Source of the DNA: Lycorma delicatula
Taxonomy: Eukaryota; Arthropoda; Insecta; Hemiptera; Fulgoridae
Assembly: GCF_047948215.1 (NCBI RefSeq)
Contig: NC_134463.1
Span: forward strand, 97,244,657 to 97,308,656
DNA length: 64,000 nucleotides
Direction of reading: 5' to 3'
Within the stretch, counting starts at the first letter, position 1. The number at the start of each line of letters is the position of its first letter. The notes below the pieces were generated by a model. The model did no database searches and was not told where the DNA came from. It worked only from the letters and a program-made list of their open reading frames with translations. Made by a program: the position numbers and the translations under genes. Shown piece after piece: positions 21,155 to 32,065 of the stretch.

Positions 21155-21194
<40 letters not shown>
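21155..21194. repeat. (TA)n microsatellite
   Basis: About 40 bases of alternating A and T. Confidence 0.97.
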
Positions 21195-21200
<6 letters not shown>

Positions 21201-21833
21201 TAAAAATTAATTAACCTAGAATTTATAAAAGACCTACGGATGAAAAATGATTTGTATCTGTCATCTTTAATTGTCCCTTAATTATTCTGAACCTTGAAGC
21301 GAAGTAGACTGTCATTTAAAAAAAATAATTAATTAAATATTTAAATATAAAATATGAATTATTATCTCGGAAAATATAGAAAGAACTATAAATTGACGTA
21401 TTATAAAACTTGTCTCTAATAACCGCTGTGGAAATACAATATATTCTAAAGTCATATATTGTGAAAGGAAATTTTATGCCAGCTGTTACTTCATTTTGTA
21501 TTGAAAGTGTGGTATATGTGTGTATTTTAATCTGTGGATTTATTATGGAAATTTCCCTCGAGTCAAGCGTAAAACATAGTAAGAAACAGTATTTAAAAAA
21601 GTGTATAAATTTAAAAAAAGAAATACGAAGTTTTGGAAAAAATTTCTGAATAAATCATTAAATTTTCATTAATAACAATTTAATCAGTGGATGAAATAAT
21701 AATGAATTAAGTAATAGATGTGCTACTTTAACGATAAAATGTACCTAGAATAATCGAGAGAAATCAATCGTATATTTGTAAAATAGAAATATATTATAAA
21801 AACGAAAATAAATTTTATATTAATAAATAAAAA

Positions 21834-21874
<41 letters not shown>

Positions 21875-22150
21875 AGAGAGAGTAACGTAGAATAATTTTA
21901 AATAAAGTGAGTATCAGAAGGATAAATAAATAAAAATAATATAAAATGAGATTATTATTAATATTAAAATTGGATTCGTTTGTAGCCTACACGTTAAACA
22001 AAAATTCAAACAGTTTGAAGGATATTTTATTAAAAAGAGTCTGTTATAAAGGCAATTTACTTTATTTTTAAAAAATTTATCAAACGATAGTTTGAATTGT
22101 TGATCGGTCGGTAATTTGTAATAAATGGCACCATGAAGGTCATGTTTATA
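21195..22150. other. AT-rich stretch with (TA)n at 21836-21867
   Basis: AT-rich DNA. A second microsatellite, (TA)n followed by (TG)n and (AG)n, lies at 21836-21882. The 79-codon frame near 21410 has no recognisable domain. Confidence 0.6.
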
Positions 22151-22460
22151 GAACGAAGTGAAACTTTATGGTTTTACAACCATGAGGAAAACGTACAGTG
22201 CGGAGTGCGGAGGTGCAGGAAGTAGAGCCGGCTGGATAGATGGGAATGGCGACCGAAGCAAGCTCTGCTGGTGTCCAGGGCGCCGATCCCTCTGGAAAAT
22301 TTGGAATGGGAAGCGAAGTGAGATCTGCGGCCATCGGATAGGTGGTCTCTTGGCCCCGGAAGGCTCCTAGAAGCCCCTTAGTTTGGCTCCGGGATTCGTC
22401 TGGGTTGACTTGAGCCCAGAGGGTCAAAGTACTGGGAGACGGACCGGCTAGTGTATATAT
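22151..22460. repeat. GC-rich repeat copy 2
   Basis: Paralog of 16690-16955. It shares GGGAATGGCGACCGAAG-type and 'TCCAGGGCGCCG' segments, a GGAGCT/GGCTCC core, and the end 'GGACCGGCTAG'. It lacks the T run of copy 1. No domain is recognisable in any frame. Confidence 0.55.
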
Positions 22461-22949
22461 ATTGAAAACTTTTATCGTGGTATATATGACAGATTTTATC
22501 AAAAGTACATGTTTTGTATCAAAAGTCGACAAAAAAACAATAAAAGTATCTTATATCTGGTTTACCGAAAAAAAAACATGAGGAAATAAGTAGTTTGCAG
22601 TAGTGTTTATTTACCGAACATAATATAATATTTCACATTATAATAACAAAACCGGTGATATTCAGATCTTTAAGTGAGATTTTCCCTATTTTCACCATAG
22701 GTGCTCAGTAAACATCATTAGTCTCAAGGAAAGTAACTGACTAGAACCTCTTAATATACGTTCTTACGTGTTTTACAATCACATCAAAGTCTGAGACAAG
22801 TACAATAGTGAAGTAAATTAGGGTGTTTCTTCCTGTTGTGGAACAATATAATAAATACAATGCCTACTTACTGGAGATCTTTTTCAGTACGCATTATTTA
22901 TTATTAACCACTAAAAATGAGTCTTTTAAAAATGCTCTACAATACGTAG
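22461..22949. other. AT-rich stretch without recognisable gene
   Basis: No supported feature. Confidence 0.5.
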
Positions 22950-24130
22950 TTTTATTTTTATTTATTTTTTTTTTACTTTTGAGGCCACATTGAACCACTT
23001 TAGTCATCCATATTTCAGTTCCTCTTGAATATCTGTATTTGGCCTTTCGATTTTCCCAGTATTTATTCATTCTGTCGGATCGTTGCTTCCTGCCCTCATC
23101 TGTGACCTCCACTTTGTTATGCCTTTCTAATTTTTTAACGTTGAATCTATTGTTTTGAAGTGGGTAGTTAATTTTCATTTAATCATAGGCTTCCTCAACC
23201 CTCAAACCAATTCCTTGAAGATCTCTTTGGATTTCTCCAACATATTTTCCACAGGTTTTTTTGTTAGTATTCTTGTGACCAGTTGTTTTAGACGGTTTTC
23301 AGGCATTTTTGTTACGTAGAAAAAATGGGAAATCCTTCGTTTTTTCGTTGTACTTAGAATCAGGTCGACTTGTTTGTAGACCGTTTCATTTGTGGCAATT
23401 GGCAAGACTCTAACCAATCTTGCCAATTGCATTATTAAACTTTCATTTAAACAAGTTCTGATAATTCGCCTTTATGTTTGAACTAATTGGTCCGTTTTAC
23501 TTTCATTCTTAATCTGAAAGATAGTCTCACAAGCGTAAAGCGCCACCGGAAGAACGCTGTGTTATAATGATGAATTTTGGATTTTATTGAGAGACATTTT
23601 TTATTTTGTTTGCCAAGTTAGACTTCGTGTTCTTTTAATTTTAGTTATTCTGTTTTGCCATGTTTCTGCAATCTGTTTCTATTCTGTTTTCTGCAGTGAA
23701 TGACTTCACCTAAGTATTTAAATTGTTCAACTATTTTTATGTCTTTATCGTTAACTTTGATTTACTTAAACAGAGGGGATCCATGGCCATTATTTCTGTC
23801 TTTTCATAAGAAATGTTCAGGGCAATCCTTTCGGAAATTTTTTCTAGGGTGGTGATTTGTTTTTTAACCTTTTCCAAGTAAGGCCAAATCATCAGCAAAT
23901 CCTAATATATTAGTTTTTATTGGATTTTTAACTGTTCCTATTATTGTTATAACAGGATTTTCCTTTTGCCAAATTTTAATTATTTAGTCCAGTGTAATAT
24001 TGAATAGCAGTGGGGCATCACCTTGTCTCAAACCGGTCTTTATCGAGAAGGGTTCAGACATTTCCCCTTTAAATTTAACCCTGTACTATTTGTTTGTTAA
24101 TTTTAATTTTCCAATTTTTACTTTTTATTT
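22950..24130 (-). pseudogene. LINE reverse transcriptase, C-terminal half, minus strand
   Basis: Reading the minus strand from 24100 downward gives TGLRQGDAPLLFNITLD (thumb-side motif of LINE reverse transcriptases), the catalytic FADDLA (FADD at 23888-23899), and KIVEQFKYLGEVI (about 23735). After frameshifts, long open stretches follow at 23432-23202 and 23178-22894, which include RISHFFYVTKMPENRL and a basic C-terminus rich in Lys and Arg. The T run near 22970 is the A tail on the sense strand. Endonuclease and N-terminal reverse transcriptase are absent, as expected for 5' truncation. The clade is not certain; it is not the RTE type seen at 48 kb. Confidence 0.8.
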
Positions 24131-25214
24131 ATAAATTATATTATTATTTACTGTTAATAATAATTAACTGTAGGTTTTGTTCCATTGTTCCATTTGAAGT
24201 GAATTTTTCTCACAATTTGTTAATTTTGATATAAATTTGGGTTACTTTTGCAAAAATTGAATCAATGTATACGACTTCACGCTTCTTTTGGAAAACAAAA
24301 TATTTTCTAATTTATGTTTATAATAAAAGCGTCTTCTTTAATTTTATTATTAGAAAGAGTTTGTAATTAAATATTTTGTGATAGACTTCGTATACGAAAT
24401 ACATATCACTCCATTAATTATTTAAAAATATATATAAAAAAAAGAAACGGGGTAATATTGTTTTATTCTACCTTAAATGAAGTTTTAAAAATTAAAAGCA
24501 AATATTTTTACCGGAAATTAAGATCAGGAAATTTATAACATTAAGAAACAACCACCATTTTAAAGAATATTTGTACCCTATTTATAATGTAATTACAATC
24601 GTGGTAGAAACCGCAAACTAAGATAACTTAATTTTGTTTCAAGATGGTGGAATAAATGATTATTTCCTGTAAAGATGTGACGTCACTGTGTTAGAAATGC
24701 TATTACGATTAGCACTTTTAAAGGAAATCACAGACTAGGAAGAAATAACGGAAATGGAATCCAGAATTTAATCTGGGTTAGAATTGTTTTACCATTGTTT
24801 ATTATAATTTTTCTTTTAAGTACATTTATTTTAAATTTGTGACTAAACACTGTTTTTTTTTTCTTTTTTTTCTTATTTTATTTTTTGATATTGTTACTTG
24901 GATCGGTAATTACCATACATTAAATAATACATATGGAGTATTTCAATGAGGTTACTTGCACGATCGTGATCCAATATATCTCATTTTTCGTGTTATTTTT
25001 ACATCCATAAGATTGAGTGGCATACAAACATAATATGTTTTAGTCCTTGAAATTTGTCCTTGAAATTTTATAATTACATCAAAGTATCCGGTAATGACAT
25101 ATTTTTACAGGAAAACTCAAAACGTCATTCTTATGGAACCGCTGCAAATTTTCCTTTTTATCTAATTATAGAAGTTTTTTAGTAGGTTGGTAAATATGTT
25201 GATGGAAATTTCTG
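24131..25214. other. AT-rich stretch without recognisable gene
   Basis: No supported gene or assigned repeat. Confidence 0.5.
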
Positions 25215-25420
25215 CTTGTCGTGTGCATCAGTAGCATCCTGACAGGAGGCCAAACTGATGACTGTTGTGTTATCAAGTTTAGAGGATGTAAAAGACGACC
25301 TCCGGTAAATCCCATCGAGGCTAGGAACGACGAAGGGGAGAGGGTGATGTGGAGACCGGGTTCGTCACAAGGCGGGTGTCTTCCCCTACGGGGTCAGGAT
25401 GTAAGAATTTTCTTACATCC
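25215..25420 (+). repeat. Rep-A 3' fragment
   Basis: Shares GACGACCTCCGGTAAA, GGTGATGTGGAGACC and CTTCCCCTACGGGGT with the other Rep-A copies. The CCCCTACGGGG core (25384-25394) is a mini-hairpin conserved in the family. The 67-codon frame over it has no domain. Confidence 0.75.
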
Positions 25421-25520
25421 TTAATATAAGTATTACTTATATTAAGTATAAGTACTTTTTATAATATCTTTTGGGGTGTATATCACCCTCTTTTATGTAT
25501 GCATGTAATATGTATTGTGC

Positions 25521-25620
25521 TCCTTTCTTTCTTTTCCTGTTTGGCCTCCGGAGCCACCGCAAGGTATTACTTCAGAGGATGAATGAGGATGATATGTCTG
25601 AATGTAAGTGAAGTGTAGGT
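25521..25620 (-). repeat. SINE-b 3' fragment
   Basis: On the minus strand it reads CATCCTCATTCATCCTCTGA, then ATTACC..., CCGGAGGC, AAACAGGAAAAG. This is the end of SINE-b including its A-rich tail. Confidence 0.7.
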
Positions 25621-27949
25621 GTTGGTGTACCTGTAAACATTTTGATCTATTATGTTGACATTACGATCAGGTATTTGACAATGCGTTATCTGAAATATTC
25701 TATATATTCAAATGGTCTTATAAATCTTTTAGTTTACCCAAAAATTTGTAATCACTCATTCAGGACTTAGATCCACATTTTCCGACGTTAAGTTGACTGA
25801 TAACGTCCTAAAGGTACATTATCATAACAGGAGTTATATTTCTTGTTCTCCGCTGGTGTGTATTATTTATTTTAGCAAATTTAACTATGGCGGTATGTAG
25901 TTTTCCAGGAAAAAGTCTTTTAATGTATGATTCGTTTTTACTATGCCATAATGCTGGAAAGCACATATAATTTTTGCAGGACCGGAACGTTTGATTTCGT
26001 ATTATAGACGCATCAAGAATAAAACATCGTAAGCACACAGAAAGAATAGCTACAGGCGTGACAATGTTATGAAAAATGTATCTTCATTTCGATATTTAAA
26101 CTTACAAGAAAAAGACTTATAGTTTCATGTCAAATATTAACTTCTTTCGTAAATTAGTTTTTATCGCGTTTTTGTTTCCGTTTGCTTAAGGATAACCAAA
26201 GAGGAAGACTATTTTCTTGGGGTTTAATTTTTACAATTTAGGTTATTTTTTTAATCAGCTTTAAGTTAAAATAAATTTCATGTAAAAGCACAATTTTTTA
26301 TTTTTACCGAAAACCGAAACGGCGTTCCGACACCAGTTATTATATGTATGAGGCTTCTTTATCCTCTCGATCATAATAGAAGTGTCCTTTTGTTACTGAG
26401 CTGAATTACAGTTTCTGTATCTAACAAATTTGGTTCTAATTGTTCTTTTAATTTTCCTAATATCAGTACAGTACGTACGATAAAAATAAAAAATTGTGTT
26501 GGAGATGGTCGAAATTGCCATATTACCGAACCTGAAAACATTTACACCCACAATAACATTAAGACAATAATAATAATAATCGTCCTACCTTTCATTAATG
26601 CACATTTTATTTATTACCGTTTTTACGTTTTATTAGTTATAATTTATTATTACTAATTAGTATTCATAATTTAATAAACAAAAGTTGTAAAAACAAAATT
26701 TTAATTTAGGTGTATTTTAAACAAAAAAAAAAATTGTAACTAGTTCTTGAATGTATATAGCATCTGTAATTACGCTAAATTAGATGCACAGTTATTATTG
26801 TACAATGTTTTAGTAATATTTAGAAATTTTTTTATTTAGAATTTTTTTTTTTTGTGAGGTTCATCTCGTTTGTCACAAACGAGATGAAATTTATCACAAA
26901 GGCTTCTCAGTTATACCAAGAGAAATGGGTAAAAATTTGGTTGCGGTTGATCATGTAGTTTTTTGTTTATCCCGAACACACAAAAACCTTCTTCCTCTTT
27001 ATATTATAATATAGATTATTTTCTTATATCCAGTTTAATTTAATATTGATGATATCAATTTAGTCAAATTTTTTCTTGGTTAAAAAGGAAAATTTTTGTT
27101 TTAGAGTTTCTTCTACTGGAAAAACAAAGAACAAAAAAGGAAACTATTTAACAATGTGTAATCAAGCATCGAATGAAAACAAGGCTTCGTTTTTACCTCA
27201 ATTTCAAGACCAATTAGGTTTTAAGTTTGGAATCGTATAAACGTAAGAATTCCCAAACGGTTAGAAGAGCAAACAGATAACTGGAATTACAGTACGTAAT
27301 TCTCTTCCCACTAATTTAAGCTCCTTCTCTAATATTAAAATCTTATTTTTCCTTTTAATTGGTTTGTACTTTTTTCTCTTTTACGCGCAATTGTTATTTT
27401 TGTTTTTTTGTTTTTACCTCTATCTCATTCAAATATATGTAGAACCGTTTAAAAATTCTTTCATGTTCCAATTTTCTACACATAGAGACAAAATATTCCC
27501 GTTATCAATGTCTTAAAATTTTACACTTGTCTCAATTTTATTTTTATTAATTTTATATCAATTAATTAAGTTTCTTCCGTTTCTTAAAATTCTGTATGAA
27601 TGTGCTTTATTTTATAATATATTAACATAATGATTTTACAGAAATTGTTAATAATTTATCTTTCTATAATCTTTTATTAATGATTATATGTATATTTAAA
27701 ATACATATATTAAATATATGAAATATATTAATATATGTATTTAATTGTAGGCGCTTAGACGTACGAAAATATTTCATTTAAAATATAAGCCTTTTAAATA
27801 TTATATAAGAAGGTGATATTTTACTTAACGCATAAATGAGAGATGGTTGCCGCATAAAATTATGTTTTAAGAAATTTACAGGATCAGCCCCATAATTTAT
27901 GTAAGTTCCCCTACCAAATTATAATTATTTTATCAACTATTTCTGTATA
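25621..27949. other. AT-rich stretch without recognisable gene
   Basis: About 2.3 kb with no recognisable coding region or assigned repeat, apart from a perfect palindrome at 26862-26886. Confidence 0.5.
26862..26886. repeat. 25-base palindrome
   Basis: CATCTCGTTTGT, one C, then ACAAACGAGATG: 12 perfect pairs around a single central base. Confidence 0.95.
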
Positions 27950-29045
27950 TGTATTCCCAAATAAAGCCGTACGCACCCACGAAAGGCATGGTGCCTTTCG
28001 GGCGAGTTTGGCTAGGTTTCATTCGGTACCCGGATTGTGGGACTGATGATACACAGTGGACCACTTCCTCTACGTCTGCCTCCGATATGAGGTCGAATGT
28101 TCCCGAGCTATTACTGAATTTGAGAGAATACATTCCTTTCTGGATTTCCATATTAACTGGATGATCCACGAGGAGTGGTCTATAGTGGTTGGTTTACTTC
28201 GCGCCCCTGGTGTGTAGGTCTGAACAGAGAGTTAACTCGAGGTATTTGATCATGATAGGATTCCTGGTGGCTTGGATTCCGACCTAGGCATTGGATTGGT
28301 TGGAGGTAGGCGCATTGGGATCGTGCCACAGTTATATTGGTATTGTTTGCGATTCGATTTGGGGGTCCCACTGGCGGGAGTGGCCACGTTGCCGGATTAT
28401 GGCAGCTCTTGTGACCGGGGGCGTGGCTTCGTTCCGTCGGTGGCGGTCCCTGATTGTGTCTCGGTAATGCCACGCGAGACTCCATGATGTGACCGAGTGG
28501 GAATTTGTTTCCGGCTCCTGCGCGGACCGGAATGAGATTACGTTCCCCTTGTTAGGTGATCTAATTTGGTCGACTTATTTGGGTGTAGGTTTGAATTTCT
28601 ATATTACTTAAAACATAACTTTGATTGGCATGAGTGTAGCACTGATTTAACTTACAACTCGTTCATTTTCTGAAGCATTCACATTCACGAACGTGAATGT
28701 CTCAGTTATTTAGTTTGAGGGAATCGTATTAGGTATTTGGATTAGGAATTAGTTATTGGGTATTAATCGTATTAGGATGTGAAAATGTCCGTTTCAGGCC
28801 TACGTGAAGGCAAAATTTGATTTATATTTTACTGGTCCAAATGTCTGCCGAGGCATTTACATCGGTGGCATCCCGACCAAGGCTTGGCTGATGATTGTGA
28901 GATGTAATCATTTAGAGGGTCTAGGGACGACCTCTGGTAAAGCCTCTCAGGGCTCGGAACGGAAGGGATGCAGTGGCGACCGGTAAAGTCACAAGGTACC
29001 TACCTACCTTGTCTTACCCCTACGGGGTTGGGATGACACCCACGA
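27950..29045 (+). repeat. Longest Rep-A copy
   Basis: The part 28560-29040 matches 46325-46790: ATTTTGATTGGCATGAGTG-type start, GTGTAGCACTGATTT, TAGTTTGAGGGAATC, GGATGTGAA, ATTTACATCGGTGGCATCCC, GACGACCTC, and CCCCTACGGGGTTGGGAT. The upstream part 27950-28560 is GC-rich and present only here. Two short perfect hairpins lie in it, at 27980-28000 (CGAAAGGCA arms) and 28681-28700 (ACATTCACG arms). Frames of up to 101 codons on both strands have no domain and are not likely genes. The nature of Rep-A is unknown. Confidence 0.7.
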
Positions 29046-29680
29046 AAGCATGTACGCATATACACATACACATACACACAACACACACATACAAATAAAT
29101 GAAAACATTTTAATATGTTGTATTATACATACGTACGAGTATATAGAGTGTATCATTTCAATCACCCCAGGCGATTTTCTCGTAAACTGCTCACAATACA
29201 AAAAATGACCCAAACAAACACCTTAGGTTTTATTCGGGGGGCACCTCATGGTGACCTTGGATTAGACCTAACTGTTATTTCAAGTTTAACACGATTTTTT
29301 TATCAATGGAATGACCTATTTTTGATCCCACCAATTAAAAAAGCAGGAAATTTTATATATATGTGGTCACAATATGACTTTGGATCTTTTTTGTGGGTGT
29401 TTCATTTTAATATAATTATAGTAATGTAACAAGAGATATAAAAGATCAATATTGTCTTATAGATGTTGCTCTAGTTATACGGCACGAAAAACCTTGTTTC
29501 TGTTTAATTATACCTGTATACATTAGCTTTGCCTTGATATTTTATTTTAGAAAACAAAGTAAAAATTATCATCTTTTTTTTTAGATTCAAGCTTAAAAGT
29601 TACTTCTCTTTCAGTAATAAATGAAAGTGAATTAGATTTTTTTTCAGATGAGTAAAATATGAATGTATTTTTGAAAATTT
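29046..29680. other. Unassigned stretch
   Basis: A 104-codon plus-strand frame at 29115-29429 has no domain I recognise and is surrounded by AT-rich DNA. I leave it unannotated. A short CA-rich stretch lies at 29060-29092. Confidence 0.4.
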
Positions 29681-29735
29681 CTCAGCGTATGAAAAATGTC
29701 AAACCTGATCGCAATTCAAAACTTGGGCATTCTTT
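29681..29735 (-). repeat. SINE-a fragment, decayed
   Basis: The sequence GTATGAAAAATGTCAAACCT and AATTCAAAACTTGGG is the complement of the SINE-a tail and a decayed B box. Confidence 0.4.
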
Positions 29736-30401
29736 ACGAGAATTTGAATCGCTAACAGTCCGCATCCTAGGTTAGTGTAATTATAGTGACTTTTTAAATT
29801 ATTATTATTATTATTTCATATTTCACCTAATTATTATTAACTTATTAAAAAAATTCTTAAAAAAATTATTCAATAAATAATAGCAGAAGGCACCAAATTT
29901 TATTAACTATAATTAATCTGAGAGGCATAATTTTGTTATACTTATACGTATAAAAAACAAATTAGTTCACATTTTTATCTTTTAATGATAAATAATTTTT
30001 CATTTTGTTTTTTGGAAACTTATTAATTTTATCTTTTTATATAAATAGATTATCCACATGTATGTTTGTTTGTTTTTACAGTTTTGCTTAAAACTCAAGA
30101 AATACAAAAGATAATGTGCCGTATTTAAAAGAAATATGTACCTATTACTGTATTACAACATGTAAATTACGCGTTAGGAACCTGTATCATAATGAGGGCC
30201 AGTATGACACAGGAGTTCAACCAACAAAAGCCTATCCTTTTCAACCACTGACCAGTCAGAAGCGGGTATTGTTTAATGTAACAGGTTTTTTTTTACTTTA
30301 ATTTTAATACGATTAAGTTATTAGCAAACAGGTTAGTTTGAAAGTACACCGATAGGTAACTAAGTTTCCATATTACACTATTTATCCTTTTCTTAATTCA
30401 G

Positions 30402-30489
30402 TCTGATTCTGAAGAAGAAATGTCTTTAACACCGATCGATATTAAAGAAAAGTCAGAACTTATGATTAATAAGCTATTGCCACAGAAAG
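30402..30489 (+). CDS. Candidate exon, Crypton-like tyrosine recombinase N-terminus
   Basis: A pyrimidine-rich stretch ending in TTAATTCAG at 30393-30401 looks like a splice acceptor. It is followed by an open segment reading SDSEEEMSLTP, then DIKEKSELMINKLLPQK. A GTATTA that could be a donor lies at 30490. The LLPQK(S) pattern is the N-terminal signature I associate with Crypton-derived or Crypton-like tyrosine recombinase proteins, which are common in insects. Downstream exons are not recognisable; an RTE-like LINE remnant starts at about 30605. It could be a single surviving exon of a decayed element or chance similarity. The identification rests on about 29 codons. Confidence 0.35.
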
Positions 30490-30604
30490 TATTATTTAAA
30501 GTATTTATTTTTTTTAAATTACAAAAAAATTAAATAATAAAATAATTATTAAGAATTATGTTATAAAATAGTATATTATTATATATTATATTAATATATA
30601 TTTT

Positions 30605-31725
30605 TTTGTCTTCAGTCATTTGACTGGTTTGATGTAACTCTCCAAGATTCCCTATCTAGTGCTAGTCGTTTCATTTCGGTTTACCCCCTACATCATACAT
30701 GCCTAACAATTTGTTTTACATATACCAAACGTTGCCTGCCTGTACAAATCTTTACTTCTCTACCTGTCCCTCCAATATTAAAGCGACTATTCCAGGATAC
30801 TTTAATATGTGACCTATAAGTTCTTTTTACTATATCTTTCCAAATGCTTCTTTCTTCATCAATTTGCCGCAACACCTCTACATTTGCTACTGTATCCACC
30901 CATCTGATTTTTAACATTTTCCTATAGCACTGCATTTCAAAAGCTTGTAATCATTTCTTCTCAAGTACTCCGGTCGTCCAAGTTTCACTTCCATATAAAG
31001 CTACGCTCCAAACGTATACTTTCAAAAATGTTTTCCTGACGTTTAAATTAATTTCTGATGTAAACAAATTATATTTCTGACTGAAGGCTCGTTTTGCCTG
31101 TGCTACCCGGCATTCTATATCGCTCCTGCTTCGTCCTTTATTAATTTAGTAAACTTCTTTAGTAATTCTACTTCCAAAATAACAAAATTCTTCTACCTCC
31201 ATAATCTTTTCTCTTTCTATTTTTACACTCAATGGTTCATCTTCAATTTTCTACTATATTTCATTACTTTCGTTTTGTTCTTATTTATTTTCACGCGGTA
31301 GTTCTTGCGTAGGACTTCATCCATGCCGTTCATTGTTTTTTTATAAATCTTTTTTACACACAGCTAGAATTATTATATGATCAGCTAATCGTAGCATCTT
31401 TATCTTTTCACCTTGTACTGTTACTCCGGCTTTAAATTGTTCTTTAACATCATTAACTGCTAGTTCTACGTAAAGATTAAAAAGTAACGGGGATAGAGAA
31501 CATCCTTGTTGGACTCCCTTTCTTATTAAGGCTTCTTCAATTATTACTGTTGTTGTTTGGTTCCTCTAAATGTTAGCAATCGTTCTTCTATCTCTGTATT
31601 TGAACCCTAATTTTTCTAAAATCTGAACATTTTATTCCAGTCTACGTTATCGAATGCCTTTTTTAGGTCTATAAATGCCAAGTATGTTGGTTTGTTTTTC
31701 TTTAATCTTCCGTCTACTATACACA
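30605..31725 (-). pseudogene. RTE-like LINE reverse transcriptase, heavily decayed
   Basis: Minus-strand translation shows, in order from 31720 downward: a DVDW-like region near 31640, KGVQQGCSLSPLLF-like remnants near 31500-31530, a degenerate catalytic box reading LADH (about 31385-31400) in place of FADD, KINKNKTKVM near 31280, and LYMEVKLGRPEYLRR near 30965-31010. The C-terminal stretch KIRWVDTVANVEVLRQIDEE reads open at 30920-30860. This order fits RTE/BovB-type LINEs. Many stops and frameshifts are present. The segment at 30962-31065 is also found at 3952-4052. Confidence 0.7.
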
Positions 31726-31969
31726 TTACTATATATTAATATATTTAATATATAATATTTTAATACTATTATATGTTATTTAATATTAATATGTTTTTAT
31801 ATTATAATTTAATAATTTATTTAAATAATTTAATTAAAACAAAAATAATATTTATTTTTTAAATAAAAAAAAAATTCCGTAAACAGTATATTCAATCTTT
31901 GATTTAATGATCCCAATATTTAAATCCCAATATTTTCTCAGCCGTATAAAAATATGGTATGCAGTTCTC

Positions 31970-32065
31970 TATAATGGCCATTAATGCACTCTTGCAAAGT
32001 TTACAACACTCACCAAGGCGTGTCGGAACATACTTTGCGCTCGATCATTAATGGCTTTCATTATA
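31970..32065. repeat. Imperfect inverted repeat
   Basis: The arms 31970-32000 (TATAATGGCCATTAATG, then TTGCAAAGT) and 32032-32065 are complementary apart from a 3-base gap and a few changes, around a 31-base centre. It may be a small foldback element or a transposon end. Confidence 0.6.

Noticed and set aside
28180..28485. 101-codon minus-strand frame in Rep-A
   Set aside because: Only in the GC-rich part of a repeat; no domain and a competing frame on the other strand.
29115..29429. 104-codon plus-strand frame as a host gene
   Set aside because: No domain recognised, no splice or promoter context, and AT-rich surroundings; left unassigned.
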